NCBI RefSeq assembly: GCF_026151205.1
Contig: NC_087083.1
Span: 14,134,944-14,198,943 of the forward strand
Source: Bolinopsis microptera
Lineage: Eukaryota; Ctenophora; Tentaculata; Lobata; Bolinopsidae
Direction: 5' to 3'
DNA length: 64,000 nucleotides
Shown here: one piece after another, positions 36,749 to 47,118 of the stretch
Numbering within the stretch: position 1 is the first letter of the stretch
How the letters are laid out: every line of letters begins with the position of its first letter
Notes under the pieces: model-generated
The model's database searches: none
What the model was told of the DNA's origin: nothing
Seen by the model: only the letters and a program-made list of their open reading frames with translations
Position numbers and translations under genes: made by a program

Positions 36749-38716
36749 ATGATGTTGCTGAACTTTTACTTGCTATTTTTCCTTATCTTCTCGGTGGCAC
36801 CTCATACAATGTCACAATTAGATGTTATAGGCACTGCACAACAACACTTAGCTAAACTGGGATTTTTGTCCAACTATGTGGAAGATTTCTCCCTTGAGCC
36901 TGCGTATCCAGATGATTTATCTATGGATGGAACATTAAATTCCAAAGAAGTTGTGCTAATTCCGAAGAGTTTGATAGATTCGAACAGCAGAACTATTCTC
37001 AACTATTTACATGATTTTGGATATTTGGACAGTTACACGAGACTGAAATCAGATGGATCTGAGGAGACAGCTATGATGAGTACTGACGACCTTGAAGGAG
37101 CCTTGGCATTGTTCCAGTTCACTAACTATCTACATCCAACAGGTAGTGTTGACAAGGAAGTCAAAGCGCAGATGAAAATACCTAGATGTGCTCTACCGGA
37201 CATTGATCCTGATGATCCAGGTAACATTGCTTCCCTTATGGGAATGGGGACCATAAAAGATGTCAATGACTTAAAAGATAGGATGAGAAACAGTATGTAC
37301 AATTTGAGAACTAATAGTAATCAGGACATGCCTCTGGATGGAAGAACCAGCATAGTAACCCTGGAAAAGAAGTATGACATTGCAGATGAGAAATGGCCGA
37401 GGAATAGATTAGCTTACCACATAGGAAGTTTAAGTGACACTCTCGGTAAACGCACAATGAGTGAACTAGTGCGCGCGTTCCAAGTGTGGACAGAGAGTGT
37501 TGAGATATACCTGTACCAAGTGGAGAGAGAGGAGTTAGCGGATATCAGGATCAAGTTCATGACTGGAGACCATGGGGACAAGTACCCATTTGACGGTCCT
37601 ATGGGAGTACTAGCACACGCCTTCTACCCTCGTAGCGGAGAGGTACACTTTGACAATGAAGAGGAGTTCACTCAATACTCCAGCAGAGGAGTAAATCTGC
37701 GATACACTGCCGGTCATGAGTTTGGACACACTTTAGGCTTAAAGCACTCCTTGGAGAAGGGCACTCTAATGTCACCCTATCATCCCGGCTACTCTAAGAA
37801 AATATTTCTTAAAGAAGATGACTTAGTAGGGATTTCCAAGCTATTCAAGCTCGGAAAAGGGGCTGTCTACACTGCTGACACGGTAGAGGCACGAGAATAT
37901 CAGAAATATTTACAAAACAAATTTGAGAATTCGCAGGATAGTAAACCCCACGTTGAAAACTCAGCCTGTATTGAAGACATAGATGCGGTGATTCACCATC
38001 CTCACACGCAAACACTCTTCTTCTTCACCAAACACCTTTACTACAAGGTAGAACGGGACAAGGTGGGTGAGATGGGTGTTATGGAAGGTTATCCTAAACA
38101 GTTATCTGAGGGCTGGGATGGTTTGGAGGATAACATTGACGCAGCTTATGTTAACACATCCATTTCAGCAGCTTTCTTCTTCAAGGGTGACAAGTACTGG
38201 AAATACAACTTTCTTACAGAGAAAATGTATGTTGGTTTCCCCAAAGTAATTACCACTCCTAACATTCCCAGTAATCTGACAGCCACTATGATGTCAGGAA
38301 ATGTGGCATATTTCTTCTCACAAGATAAGATAGTTAAACACAGAGTTGCGAGCAACTCTTACCATCAAATAACGGATAAGAAGGTGGATGTTGAGGCTAC
38401 CTTCCCTCTCTTCGTGAAGGGCTACTTTGGTATGACGCACGGGTGCACTTACTCCATCTACAAAGTAAAGACAATGGAAGCGGTTGAAGTGTACGATGGT
38501 CGCCCACTCTCATGGGACTACGGGTTACCAATGTGTGTTGACTCCTTGTCAATCAGTAGGGACATTAATCCCAAGATGAAGCCTTTCTGTGAAGCGTATG
38601 CCTATCTTGCCTTTGGAGATGCTGACTTGGAGATTCCTAAAGAGTGTTACAGCCTTGTAAGACCATTCCCTGCTTACCCACTTGAAGATATTATAGACTT
38701 GCAATATGAGTTGTAG
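36749..38716 (+). CDS. Hemopexin-type matrix metalloproteinase, intronless, full length
   Basis: 655 codons from the ATG followed by MLLNFYLLFFLIFSVA (signal peptide). There is a peptidoglycan-binding-like prodomain with the cysteine switch PRCALPD near residue 147, in a variant form with Ala in place of Gly. The catalytic domain has the structural zinc/calcium segments (DHGDKYPFDG, LAHAFYP, VHFDNEEEF), the catalytic HEFGHTLGLKH near residue 323 and the Met-turn LMSPYH. A hemopexin-like C-terminal domain starts at about residue 406 (IDAVIHHP, IDAAYV, FFKGDKYWKY), followed by a Cys-rich extension. There is no RxKR furin site between pro and catalytic parts and no membrane anchor, so it is a secreted zymogen acting on extracellular matrix or surface proteins. 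It is the only large gene here without introns, which suggests a retrocopy or an old intronless lineage; no poly-A tail remnant is seen. Confidence 0.95.
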   Translation: MMLLNFYLLFFLIFSVAPHTMSQLDVIGTAQQHLAKLGFLSNYVEDFSLEPAYPDDLSMDGTLNSKEVVLIPKSLIDSNSRTILNYLHDFGYLDSYTRLKSDGSEETAMMSTDDLEGALALFQFTNYLHPTGSVDKEVKAQMKIPRCALPDIDPDDPGNIASLMGMGTIKDVNDLKDRMRNSMYNLRTNSNQDMPLDGRTSIVTLEKKYDIADEKWPRNRLAYHIGSLSDTLGKRTMSELVRAFQVWTESVEIYLYQVEREELADIRIKFMTGDHGDKYPFDGPMGVLAHAFYPRSGEVHFDNEEEFTQYSSRGVNLRYTAGHEFGHTLGLKHSLEKGTLMSPYHPGYSKKIFLKEDDLVGISKLFKLGKGAVYTADTVEAREYQKYLQNKFENSQDSKPHVENSACIEDIDAVIHHPHTQTLFFFTKHLYYKVERDKVGEMGVMEGYPKQLSEGWDGLEDNIDAAYVNTSISAAFFFKGDKYWKYNFLTEKMYVGFPKVITTPNIPSNLTATMMSGNVAYFFSQDKIVKHRVASNSYHQITDKKVDVEATFPLFVKGYFGMTHGCTYSIYKVKTMEAVEVYDGRPLSWDYGLPMCVDSLSISRDINPKMKPFCEAYAYLAFGDADLEIPKECYSLVRPFPAYPLEDIIDLQYEL

Positions 38717-38834
38717 TCCTACCATTCCCTGCTTACCCACTTGAAGATATTATAGACTTGCAATATGAGTTGTAGTCCTACCATTCCCTGCTTACCCACT
38801 TGAAGATATTATAGACTTGCAATATGAGTTGTAG
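38658..38834 (+). repeat. 59-bp triplication of the MMP C-terminal codons and stop
   Basis: Three head-to-tail copies of a unit starting ccattccctgcttacccact and ending gcaatatgagttgtag. The first copy is the real end of the coding region (stop TAG 38714-38716); the next two lie directly downstream with the stop repeated. It is recent, as the copies are almost identical. Confidence 0.95.
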
Positions 38835-39654
38835 TCCTATGGATGGTGTCTGATAAACTTAACCGCATAATCTTCTGCAGCTACTGTAACCAAGCCGTCC
38901 ACTTTTACTTGAACTGTATATAGTCTGCTCCAGTTTGTACAATAATTTATAAATTAGTTATATAATTATAGTGATTATATAAACTTATAAGTCAGTTTAT
39001 AGAGGGTTCCAGTGGCTACTACACTGTCGTTTCATGTAGTAGTTATGAACTAAAAAGCCGAACGTTCTAAATAAGTCTTCTGTGAACATACTAACGTCGA
39101 TATTACTGTGGGCTTGATAATGACGAGATATTTAAATGTTAATTTATTAATTATAATAAATTTCATGTTATATTTGGCTTATAACGGAATTGATTTATGA
39201 GAACGATTTACAGATTTAGATATGCTGTGGACGAATGATAAATGTAAATATGCGATACGTTTTTTCGTCGAAAGCTAATTGTTTTTCAGTTTTTATTTGT
39301 CACTTTTTAATTAAATAGAAACGTAATGGTTCAAATGAAAAGGTACTTACGACACTGGAACTGCGGAGTTGGATAGTAAGTTCCGACGTTATGAAGTCCT
39401 CTACTTGACACTAGTAGTACTGTTAACACTACTGTTAACCACAATGGGAGTCCTCGAGCAGCCAGGGCCGGTCCGACAATTAACAAGATCTGATAACTTC
39501 TTCAACCCGTTATATAGTATAACACTTTCGAGCTAAATTAATTTCTTAGTTAGACGCGACATTTCCTTTTTTACTATTACACTGAGTCCGAAAAAGTTAA
39601 AATTGAAGGAATGAACAGATACAAATCACAAAGTACAAATCGGAAAACTAAAAC
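38835..39654. other. 3' flank of the MMP gene, nothing recognised
   Basis: AT-rich. An AATAAA-like taataaa at about 39,155 could serve polyadenylation. No gene is seen. Confidence 0.45.
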
Positions 39655-39935
39655 TCAAACTAAAGCTAAAACTAAAACTGAAACTGAAACTGAAACTGAA
39701 ACTGAAACTGAAGCTGAAACTGAAACTGAAACTGAAACTAAAACTAAAACTAAAACTAAAACTAAAACTAAAACTAAAACTAAAACTAAAACTAAAACTA
39801 AAACTAAAACTAAAACTAAAACTAAAACTAAAACTAAAACTAAAACTAAAACTAAAACTAAAACTAAAACTATAAAACTATAAAACTAAAATTAAAACTT
39901 AAGCTAAAACTTAAACTAAAACTTAAACTAAAACT
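39655..39935. repeat. 6-bp repeat (AAACTn / GAAACT)
   Basis: Tandem aaaact with a block of gaaact at 39,676-39,738. It reads as Thr-Lys or Thr-Glu repeats on the + strand. Simple-sequence DNA, not treated as coding. Confidence 0.95.
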
Positions 39936-40435
39936 ATATATATCGAGGATGGATGATTTAGGGTGATTTGTCCAACTGTCCAAGGTATTTGGGTATTATG
40001 ATATAAAATCTTATAACTGAAATCGAATAAAACTTACGGGGTAGCCCCTATATAAACATTCCAAATAACAGAGCGGGTAGGAATGTTGAGGTTAACTTCG
40101 ACTAGGATACAGATTTTTGTATTTCACTTGACTGATGGCCCATTCGCTCATTCAGACATCTCGATGAATTATTGGGCAACTTTGGGCATTGAGATTATTC
40201 GTTTCTTTTACGATAGTATAAACGCGATAGCTAGATTATTCTAATCTAAAAAGTTCCTATGTTACTTGTAAATTGTAATGTGCACAATGATATGCATGTC
40301 GTACGTGTCCAAATAAACTTTATATATAATTGATAATCAGTTTAGATTTAATATAGCAGTTCAGATCATATCTCTAATTGGAAATGTGTCGTATTCGGAT
40401 AATACAAATGTAAGCACTAAGCAGGTAGGTATTCA

Positions 40436-41088
40436 GAAGAAGATATAAATGTAAGCAGGTAGGTATTCAGAAGATAACACAAATGTAAGCAGGTAGGTAT
40501 TCAGAAGAAGAGATAACACAAATGTAAGCAGGTAGGTATTCAGAAGAAGAGATAACACAAATGTAAGCAGGTAGGTATTCAGAAGAAGAGATAATACAAA
40601 TGTAAGCAGGTAGGTATTCAGAAGAAGAGATAACACAAATGTAAGCAGGTAGGTATTCAGAAGAAGAGATAATACAAATGTAAGCAGGTAGGTATTCAGA
40701 AGAAGAGATAATACAAATGTAAGCAGGTAGGTATTCAGAAGAAGAGATAATACAAATGTAAGCAGGTAGGTATTCAGAAGAAGAGATAATACAAATGTAA
40801 GCAGGTAGGTATTCAGAAGAAGAGATAACACAAATGTAAGCAGGTAGGTATTCAGAAGAAGAGATAAATGTAAGCAGGTAGGTATTCAGAAGAAGAGATA
40901 AATGTAAGCAGGTAGGTATTCAGAAGAAGAGATAAATGTAAGCAGGTAGGTATTCAGAAGAAGATATAAATGTAAGCAGGTAGGTATTCAGAAGAAGATA
41001 TAAATGTAAGCAGGTAGGTATTCAGAAGAAGAGATAAATGTAAGCAGGTAGGTATTCAGAAGAAGAAATAAATGTAAGCAGGTAGGTA
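40436..41088. repeat. 34-39 bp minisatellite rich in splice-like words
   Basis: About 18 units containing aatgtaagcaggtaggtatt + cagaagaagagata. Each unit has AG/GTAGGT, GTAAGC and TTCAG/AAG, that is, donor- and acceptor-like motifs on the + strand. No flanking exon was identified. The 39-bp units keep a minus-strand frame open (NTYLLTFVLSLLL) by periodicity. Confidence 0.95.
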
Positions 41089-41261
41089 AAAGCACAGTTA
41101 TAACTAATATACATGACACAGGTATGAACATTGTTATAGACCTATGACCTATAGCTACTGAACATATACACTACTGGTAAGTTCTCACGCCCTTAGCTGG
41201 TAGCATGCCTATACGTTCTAGCTAAACACCAAACTTAAGGAAACAAATCGACCGAATATAG

Positions 41262-41530
41262 CGGATAAAACAAGAAATGGCCCGAATAGCGGATAAAACA
41301 AATTATGGCCCAAATAGCGGATAAAACAAGAAAAGGCCCGAATAGCGGATAAAACAAATTATGGCCCAAATAGCGGATAAAACAAGAAAAGGCCCGAATA
41401 GCGGCGCCGGGTAGAACAAGAAATGTGCAGTGAGGCTAACAGGCTGGCCCGACTAGCGGATAGAACAAGAAATGTGCAGTGAGGGCGAGGCTAACAAGCT
41501 GGCCCGAATAGAGGATATAACAAGTGCCCC
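41262..41530. repeat. 28/56-bp minisatellite
   Basis: Tandem, diverged copies built from gcggataaaacaagaaatgg + cccgaata, with longer variants near 41,400-41,510 that insert gtgcagtgaggctaacaggc. Confidence 0.85.
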
Positions 41531-43593
41531 AAGGAAGATTTGGCTTATGGTAGTACAATTAACAATTAGCGGTAAGCGCTGTCGGAGACTGAAAGACCAC
41601 TCTGATTATTAATTATTATACTGCTTGCTCCTTGCTCCTTGTTAGAAACAATGTTACCTTACAGGCATTGTACAGATATAAAATACCTCGGACTTCACCT
41701 TGGTCCTACTGCTACTCACCTTCATTCAGTTTACTCGGAAATAGTTGTCTAAGTAAGACCGTTTTTCTTATTGCTAATTAAGTAAACTGAACACATTGTA
41801 CACTTTGAGCTGTCTATTGAAGCAGTATAATTTGTTAATACGTCTAGTATAGCTATATTTATATAGCTAGCTACTACTCTAGCTAATAGCAATATCACCA
41901 TTAACAATACACGCTCGTCTAGATGAGTACACGGAATCTGGCACACATTCTCTTATTAACTAATTGTCATGCATAATAATGAGTTAATTGGTTAATAACA
42001 TAATTGGATGTACCAAAATCTTTGCGAGCATCTTCATTTGGTTTTAGGACGAAACAATTTCGGGCCGGGTTATAAAATATTTATCCAAAATTTTGAATTT
42101 ATAGGTTATATAAAGTGTTCAGTTGCATGGGTAGAACCAGCAACACTATCCGCTTGTACGTGATCATAGTGGTGCAGGTATTTCAAGGTTAGAAACTAGT
42201 AAGTACAGTTAATTAAGCTAATTTCAAGGTTAGAAACTAGTAAGTACAGTTAATTAAGCTAATTTCAAGGTTAGAAACTAGTATGTACAGTTAATTAAGG
42301 TATTTCAAGGTTAGAAACTAGTATGTACAGTTAATTAAGGACCGCCATACCTCCGCAAACAAAGGCTAGCCAGAGCAACGTGACACTAAAGGGATACCGC
42401 TACAATGTGCACCGTTATAATGTTTATATAATATAATAGTATATAATAATATAATGTTTCTCTAAATCACCATGTGAAAATTCAAATATTCTTTTTAAAC
42501 TACTTAATATTCCCATCAGGGCATCAGTTGTAAGCTTATAGTGCTGACAGCTTTTCTACTTCTAGCCCTAGAAAAGGGTGTTAATACCTACGACATAATA
42601 TCTTTGCATGGCTTTTATTAAGTCACGAGATTTGCTCCAAATTAACTGATACGTGGATATTTCACAAATTTTAACAGAGAGGAAAACGGAAAATTCAACG
42701 TTATCTACTGTATTTAAAAATGAGAAATTGACTTCAAAAGAATTTGGAACCAATAAGAATAATAAATGAACCGCACTTAATTGCCAATAAACCACTGAGA
42801 ACGTTATAAATACGGAAACAATGCGGCTAGTGAGGTATTCAGAGAACAAGTAACCAGCACACGTGATGACGTGACTACATATCTGCTAATTAGATAATCA
42901 ACTATAATTAGGAGATCCTCAGACCGAGCATAGACATTAGACAGCTGGAAAATAAGAAAGTGAAGTAAGGGTAGAGTGAATAGAATGTAGCACTTCGACA
43001 AGGAATACTGGCGTTTTTACTGGAGAAGCAAAGCTCGCTAATTGGCTGTAATCTTGGACAGGATTAATTAATTAGAGTTTATTAGATTAATTAGGAAAGC
43101 AGCGGTTATTTTTAACGCAATCCTCCTCCTGTCATGTGCAGTGAGACATGGCTAGTTAGTAGGTGGTATTGTAGAATGTTACATGTGCACATATGTAATG
43201 TGTAATGTGCAGAATGTGTTACTGTTATGGTTCTTAGTGTCAGCTTCACCAACCAAGACCTATTAGAGTATTAGTTTTTAGTTAAAAAGATAGAAAGATG
43301 AGTGTTATAACTTAGCAGTGCTGTAACGTTGCCTGTTGGTGCCTCCCCCCCCCCCCCCCCCCCCCCCCCCCGCATATATATTCAGGACCCATATCTGACG
43401 TTTAACCCACATCTGTCAGCTGGTGGCTCGTGACATGGTTGAGCAATTTCAACGAGCAGGCAGATTAACCATCTGATCCACTGGGCCGTTCTGTATTAAC
43501 TATTGTATTAACTGTAATATATATGATTTGCAAATAACAGCAGTCAATATGAAAAGACAGTAATACTGCAATAAAATAGACGGTACAACTTAC
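41531..43593. other. No gene seen; short repeats
   Basis: A 52-bp unit (ggttagaaactagtaagtac ...) is present four times at 42,187-42,340. A run of about 28 C lies at 43,345-43,372. Minus-strand open frames near 42.6-43.0 kb are hydrophobic but show no family signature or splice pattern. Confidence 0.5.
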
Positions 43594-44150
43594 TAGGGCT
43601 TTCATCTAAGACATTTTCCTTGGTTGCCACAGTAGATTCCGGCTCAGCTGTACTAGAGGTTAAATTGGTGTCGACAGTATCAGAATCATCCGTCGCTAAT
43701 ATTTTACCGTTTTCTACCTTTGGTTCTTCTTGTACTGTTATCTGAACACGATGGATACGAATTACAATTACTGAATATTTCGATAAGGTAGTCACAAGTC
43801 ATTGTTGATTGTATGACAAAAGCTTCGCTTCGTGCAAATATGAAATAAGGGCAGAAATATGCCCGACAACGTGAACTGACGCGCGCAATTCACAATTCAA
43901 CTTGATCTACGCAGCAAGCTATCAAACTATTAAACAGAGCTGAGTTGTTATTACTTCATTAATGAGATGGTGCGCGAGTAACGGTTACTATAGTAACGGT
44001 TACTATAGTAACAGTTACTGTTACCAAACTAACCTGTTTGATCTGAGTTGCAGTAGCCACGTTACTTTCTCCAACAGGTGAAGTAGCAGATATTAACACT
44101 ATCGTCAGCAACATGGTGAGCGGCACCACTTTTACTTGGGACCAAATCAT
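43594..44150 (-). CDS. Small secreted or membrane protein, 5' exons only
   Basis: Exon 1 (44150-44034) starts with ATG and a clear signal peptide (MLLTIVLISATSPVGES) and ends at a GTTAGT donor, phase 0. Exon 2 (43741-43594) follows in phase with an acidic, Ser/Thr-rich stretch (EEPKVENGK, DDSDTVDTN) ending at GTAAGT. Later exons were not identified. The function is not recognised. The intron holds repeated ggttactatagtaac words at 43,982-44,030. Confidence 0.5.
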
Positions 44151-46093
44151 TGCACGTCAAACCAGCTATGGAGAATAGTGCATACAAGCTTAACCTTTAT
44201 AAAGATTAATATAAGGGGTATTCTTCTTTTCAATGTGCGAATAGTTATAAAATAACAAAAGTAGTGTAAGGTATGCTGGATACTTAAATAACAAAAGTTA
44301 TCTGTAAGGTATACTGGATAAAAGAGCTGCGTTTAAAACACCAGGATGTTCTATTTATAGACACAGTGTGACACTACAGGGTGTTACTGTTCCTACTGGA
44401 TAACTGCAGAACATACTGGATCAATATAAGTGGTGATATCAATGGGTGGAAGGTAGGGCAACAATCGCCATTAGATCAGGTAATAAGAGCTCTCAGATTT
44501 TAAATGGCTGAAAGATGCACGTGCAATACACTTTATTACTGTAGCTGCCAGTACAGCTGCAGTAGAGGATGATAATAAACACATGAATGTACACCTACTA
44601 AACGACAAGATAGCTGTTAGAACCAGTAGTTTTGGTATGGGGGATTAGAAGCTCTTAACAATAACCTGGAACAGGGGGAGTGCAGTATACAAGTTATACC
44701 TATCTGAGATTAGGATCAAACATAATGACCAGTGACCACCTTTGTCTACAAGTGTACTAGTTTACAAGTGTTATACTAGTCTACTAGTCTAATGGATTAG
44801 GCCCCATAGCTCAATGTTTTGTCACGGTGTTGTTTAGGGTTGGGTTGACTGAGGAGTTGTAGCGGCTCTGTAAGGGTCTTACCGACAGATCTATTGAAAT
44901 TGATAAGTGAGGGAGTCTAGTCGGCCACCCGTCTTTGTACTAGAAGTTGTGCGATAAAGATTAAATAGTTTGTTATTCAATATGCGCATAGCTAGATAAA
45001 ATTATGGAAGACAAATGTTTCAGATTCAATTTCAATTTGCTACAAATTTGCTTTGTTTCACGTTCAGCCCACTTAAGCTACAGCTATTTCATCAATACGC
45101 CTACCCTGACGAAAACAAACCAGAAAAGAACAAAAAATTACCTACGTCAAACTGAATTCGTATTATACAACCAGAAAGTCCGTAACCATTGGCTGAACAA
45201 ATATTTACAAATAACGATTTATGAGCCATAGGCCGTGCTACCATGGTTCAAAAACTACTTTTGCTCGAACACCCTTTTCATAGTTTTCAACTTTGGAACT
45301 AAGTTACAGAAGCAATTCTGGACAGAGCTTCACGATTCTAACACTACAAAATAATTTAAAGTATGAGCCCAGAGCCACCACCCTTGCTCGAACACCCTTT
45401 TCAACTTTGTAACTAAGTTACAGAAGCAATTCTGGACAGAGCTTCACGATTCTAACACGCCACATAATGGTACTAAGTACACGCACAGCCACCACACGTG
45501 CTGCTGTCTTTTAACGTTTTGTTTCGTACTATAGACCGACATTTTATACCCAAAAATGGTTATAATTAGCAATGATGCTCCAATAATCAACATGCTGGCA
45601 TCAAAAACACGAAACAGTGTGCCAGCTACTTTTATATTAATATGGAGTGTAATTTAATTAAAATATAAACTGTGAAGCAATCCGTGCATAGATTTACCTT
45701 TTTGAGCAGTTGCTTAAAATTGAGCAGTGCGGAAATGAGAAACGAAGGTCCTAACACATGAAGTACACTACAATATGTCAATCTAACAGTCATATCCATT
45801 TACCCCGAGTATAATAGCTAATGACAAGTATTGACTGAGGACCTGGACTCGTTGTGAGGGGTCTGCCCACGCTGCGCCTCTAGGTTAACCCTTCTGAAGA
45901 CGATCAGACTGACCGCTGACGCTATCAGATAAGCTATTAGAGACATGCTGCTCAAATACATGCTGCTGCTCGACAGTCACTTTCTGGCTATACGATCATA
46001 TTAAAGTTAGGATAACAAGACAACTTAGGACAGATACTGAGCTATAGTGTTCATTTTTCTTGCTTTTTTCAAAGAGGAACAAGAAAAGGCTAA
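44151..46093. other. Spacer with a 120-bp direct duplication
   Basis: No gene is supported. A stretch beginning gctcgaacacccttttca and ending cacgattctaacac occurs at about 45,263-45,342 and 45,383-45,460, with a related accacc/accaca tail after each, in direct orientation. The rest is AT-rich. Confidence 0.55.
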
Positions 46094-46318
46094 ATCATTT
46101 CAAGACATTATCAAAAGCGACTTTTTCAACTATACAAAATTCAAATTGATGAAGGAGCCTCCCTTGAGCAGCTGATAGCATACATCTGGTCCAACAAAGT
46201 GAAACCAAGAGACAGGGAGTCGACTGCGATTAAGGCTTTTTTGCCGGTTTATTCAGATCCTCTGTCTAAAAGAAAACACAGATCACTGATTATACCTGCA
46301 GGACGCTTAGCTTTTTAA
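46094..46318 (+). CDS. Candidate 3'-terminal exon, unrecognised
   Basis: An open stretch after an acceptor-like tttcaag with no ATG. It reads well-mixed, protein-like sequence (QIDEGASLEQLIAYIWSN, AIKAFLPVYSDPLSKRKH) and stops at TAA 46316-46318. Composition differs from the AT-rich flanks. No family is recognised and upstream exons were not found, so it may be the end of an unseen gene or a gene relic. Confidence 0.35.
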   Translation: MISRHYQKRLFQLYKIQIDEGASLEQLIAYIWSNKVKPRDRESTAIKAFLPVYSDPLSKRKHRSLIIPAGRLAF

Positions 46319-46946
46319 AGGTTTGTGGGTTTACCATCAGATCACTGTCGCGGCCTGGCCAGCCTCTCAAAATTGAAAGATCCTTCGGCTCCTGTAAATT
46401 TTAGTTAGTCACATGCTATTATATCGTAGGACTCCTACTAGGAGAGACAAAGCAAATGATAAAATTAGCATCCTCTTAGAACTACTCTAGTTTAATAATC
46501 TTTTATTATAATCAACTGCTTAGCAGTACAGCAAGTATTTAGTTGTTCATTATAATATGTGGGACCACGCCTTTACAATTACAAACTTTACAATCCTTAA
46601 TGGAATTGTTGGTACTTATTATCATTACCACAGACGTTCATTAGGTAAACTAAGTAAGATCAGATTCTCATTTGTTGAAAATAAAGATCATCTACCAATC
46701 AACCTTCGTTCTTGGTAAGGTGAGTGCATTTCTGTAGAGCTGTAGGATCTAGTAATTACCTTTTCAAGGTGCTTCTAGAAAGAAAACAAAGTTGTGTTGA
46801 AACCCACAAGAGAGACACGTATACAATAATAAAGTATTGGGATCTAACTTACCTGTACCTCAGGCTATCATAATCATGTTCATAAACATAGAGATTATGC
46901 GGAATGACAGGCTGAGCGCCGCCCAGTAACTGTAAGGATCTAACTA
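46319..46946. other. No gene seen
   Basis: AT-rich spacer with no open frame, array or RNA gene that could be supported. Confidence 0.45.
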
Positions 46947-47118
46947 CAGTAAAACCCCGATTTACCACCAACCCCGATTCACCGCGGCCATTTCCTTTCC
47001 CCCAAATAGGGCTGAGCATGCATAATGTAAACAAACAAAACCCCTATTTACCGCGAACCCCGATTTACCGCGGATGTTTCCTTTCCCCCAAACTCCGCAG
47101 TAAATCGGGGTGTTACTG
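46947..47118. mobile_element. MITE with pogo/Tigger-like terminal repeats
   Basis: The left end CAGTAAAACCCCGATTTAC is the near-perfect inverse of the right end (GTAAATCGGGGTGTTACTG), one mismatch in 19. Internal subterminal copies (accgcgaaccccgatttacc) add further structure. TA precedes the left end; the right flank does not show an intact TA. About 172 bp, no coding capacity. CAGT-start ends and a TA target suggest the Tc1/mariner-pogo group. Confidence 0.7.

Noticed and set aside
39611-39883. Thr-Lys/Thr-Glu repeat frame
   Set aside because: Simple 6-bp repeat without a domain, signal or splice context.
40433-40831. Hydrophobic LLLNTYLLTFVLS repeat frame (minus)
   Set aside because: Follows from the 39-bp unit length. 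The array changes unit length nearby and the frame breaks.
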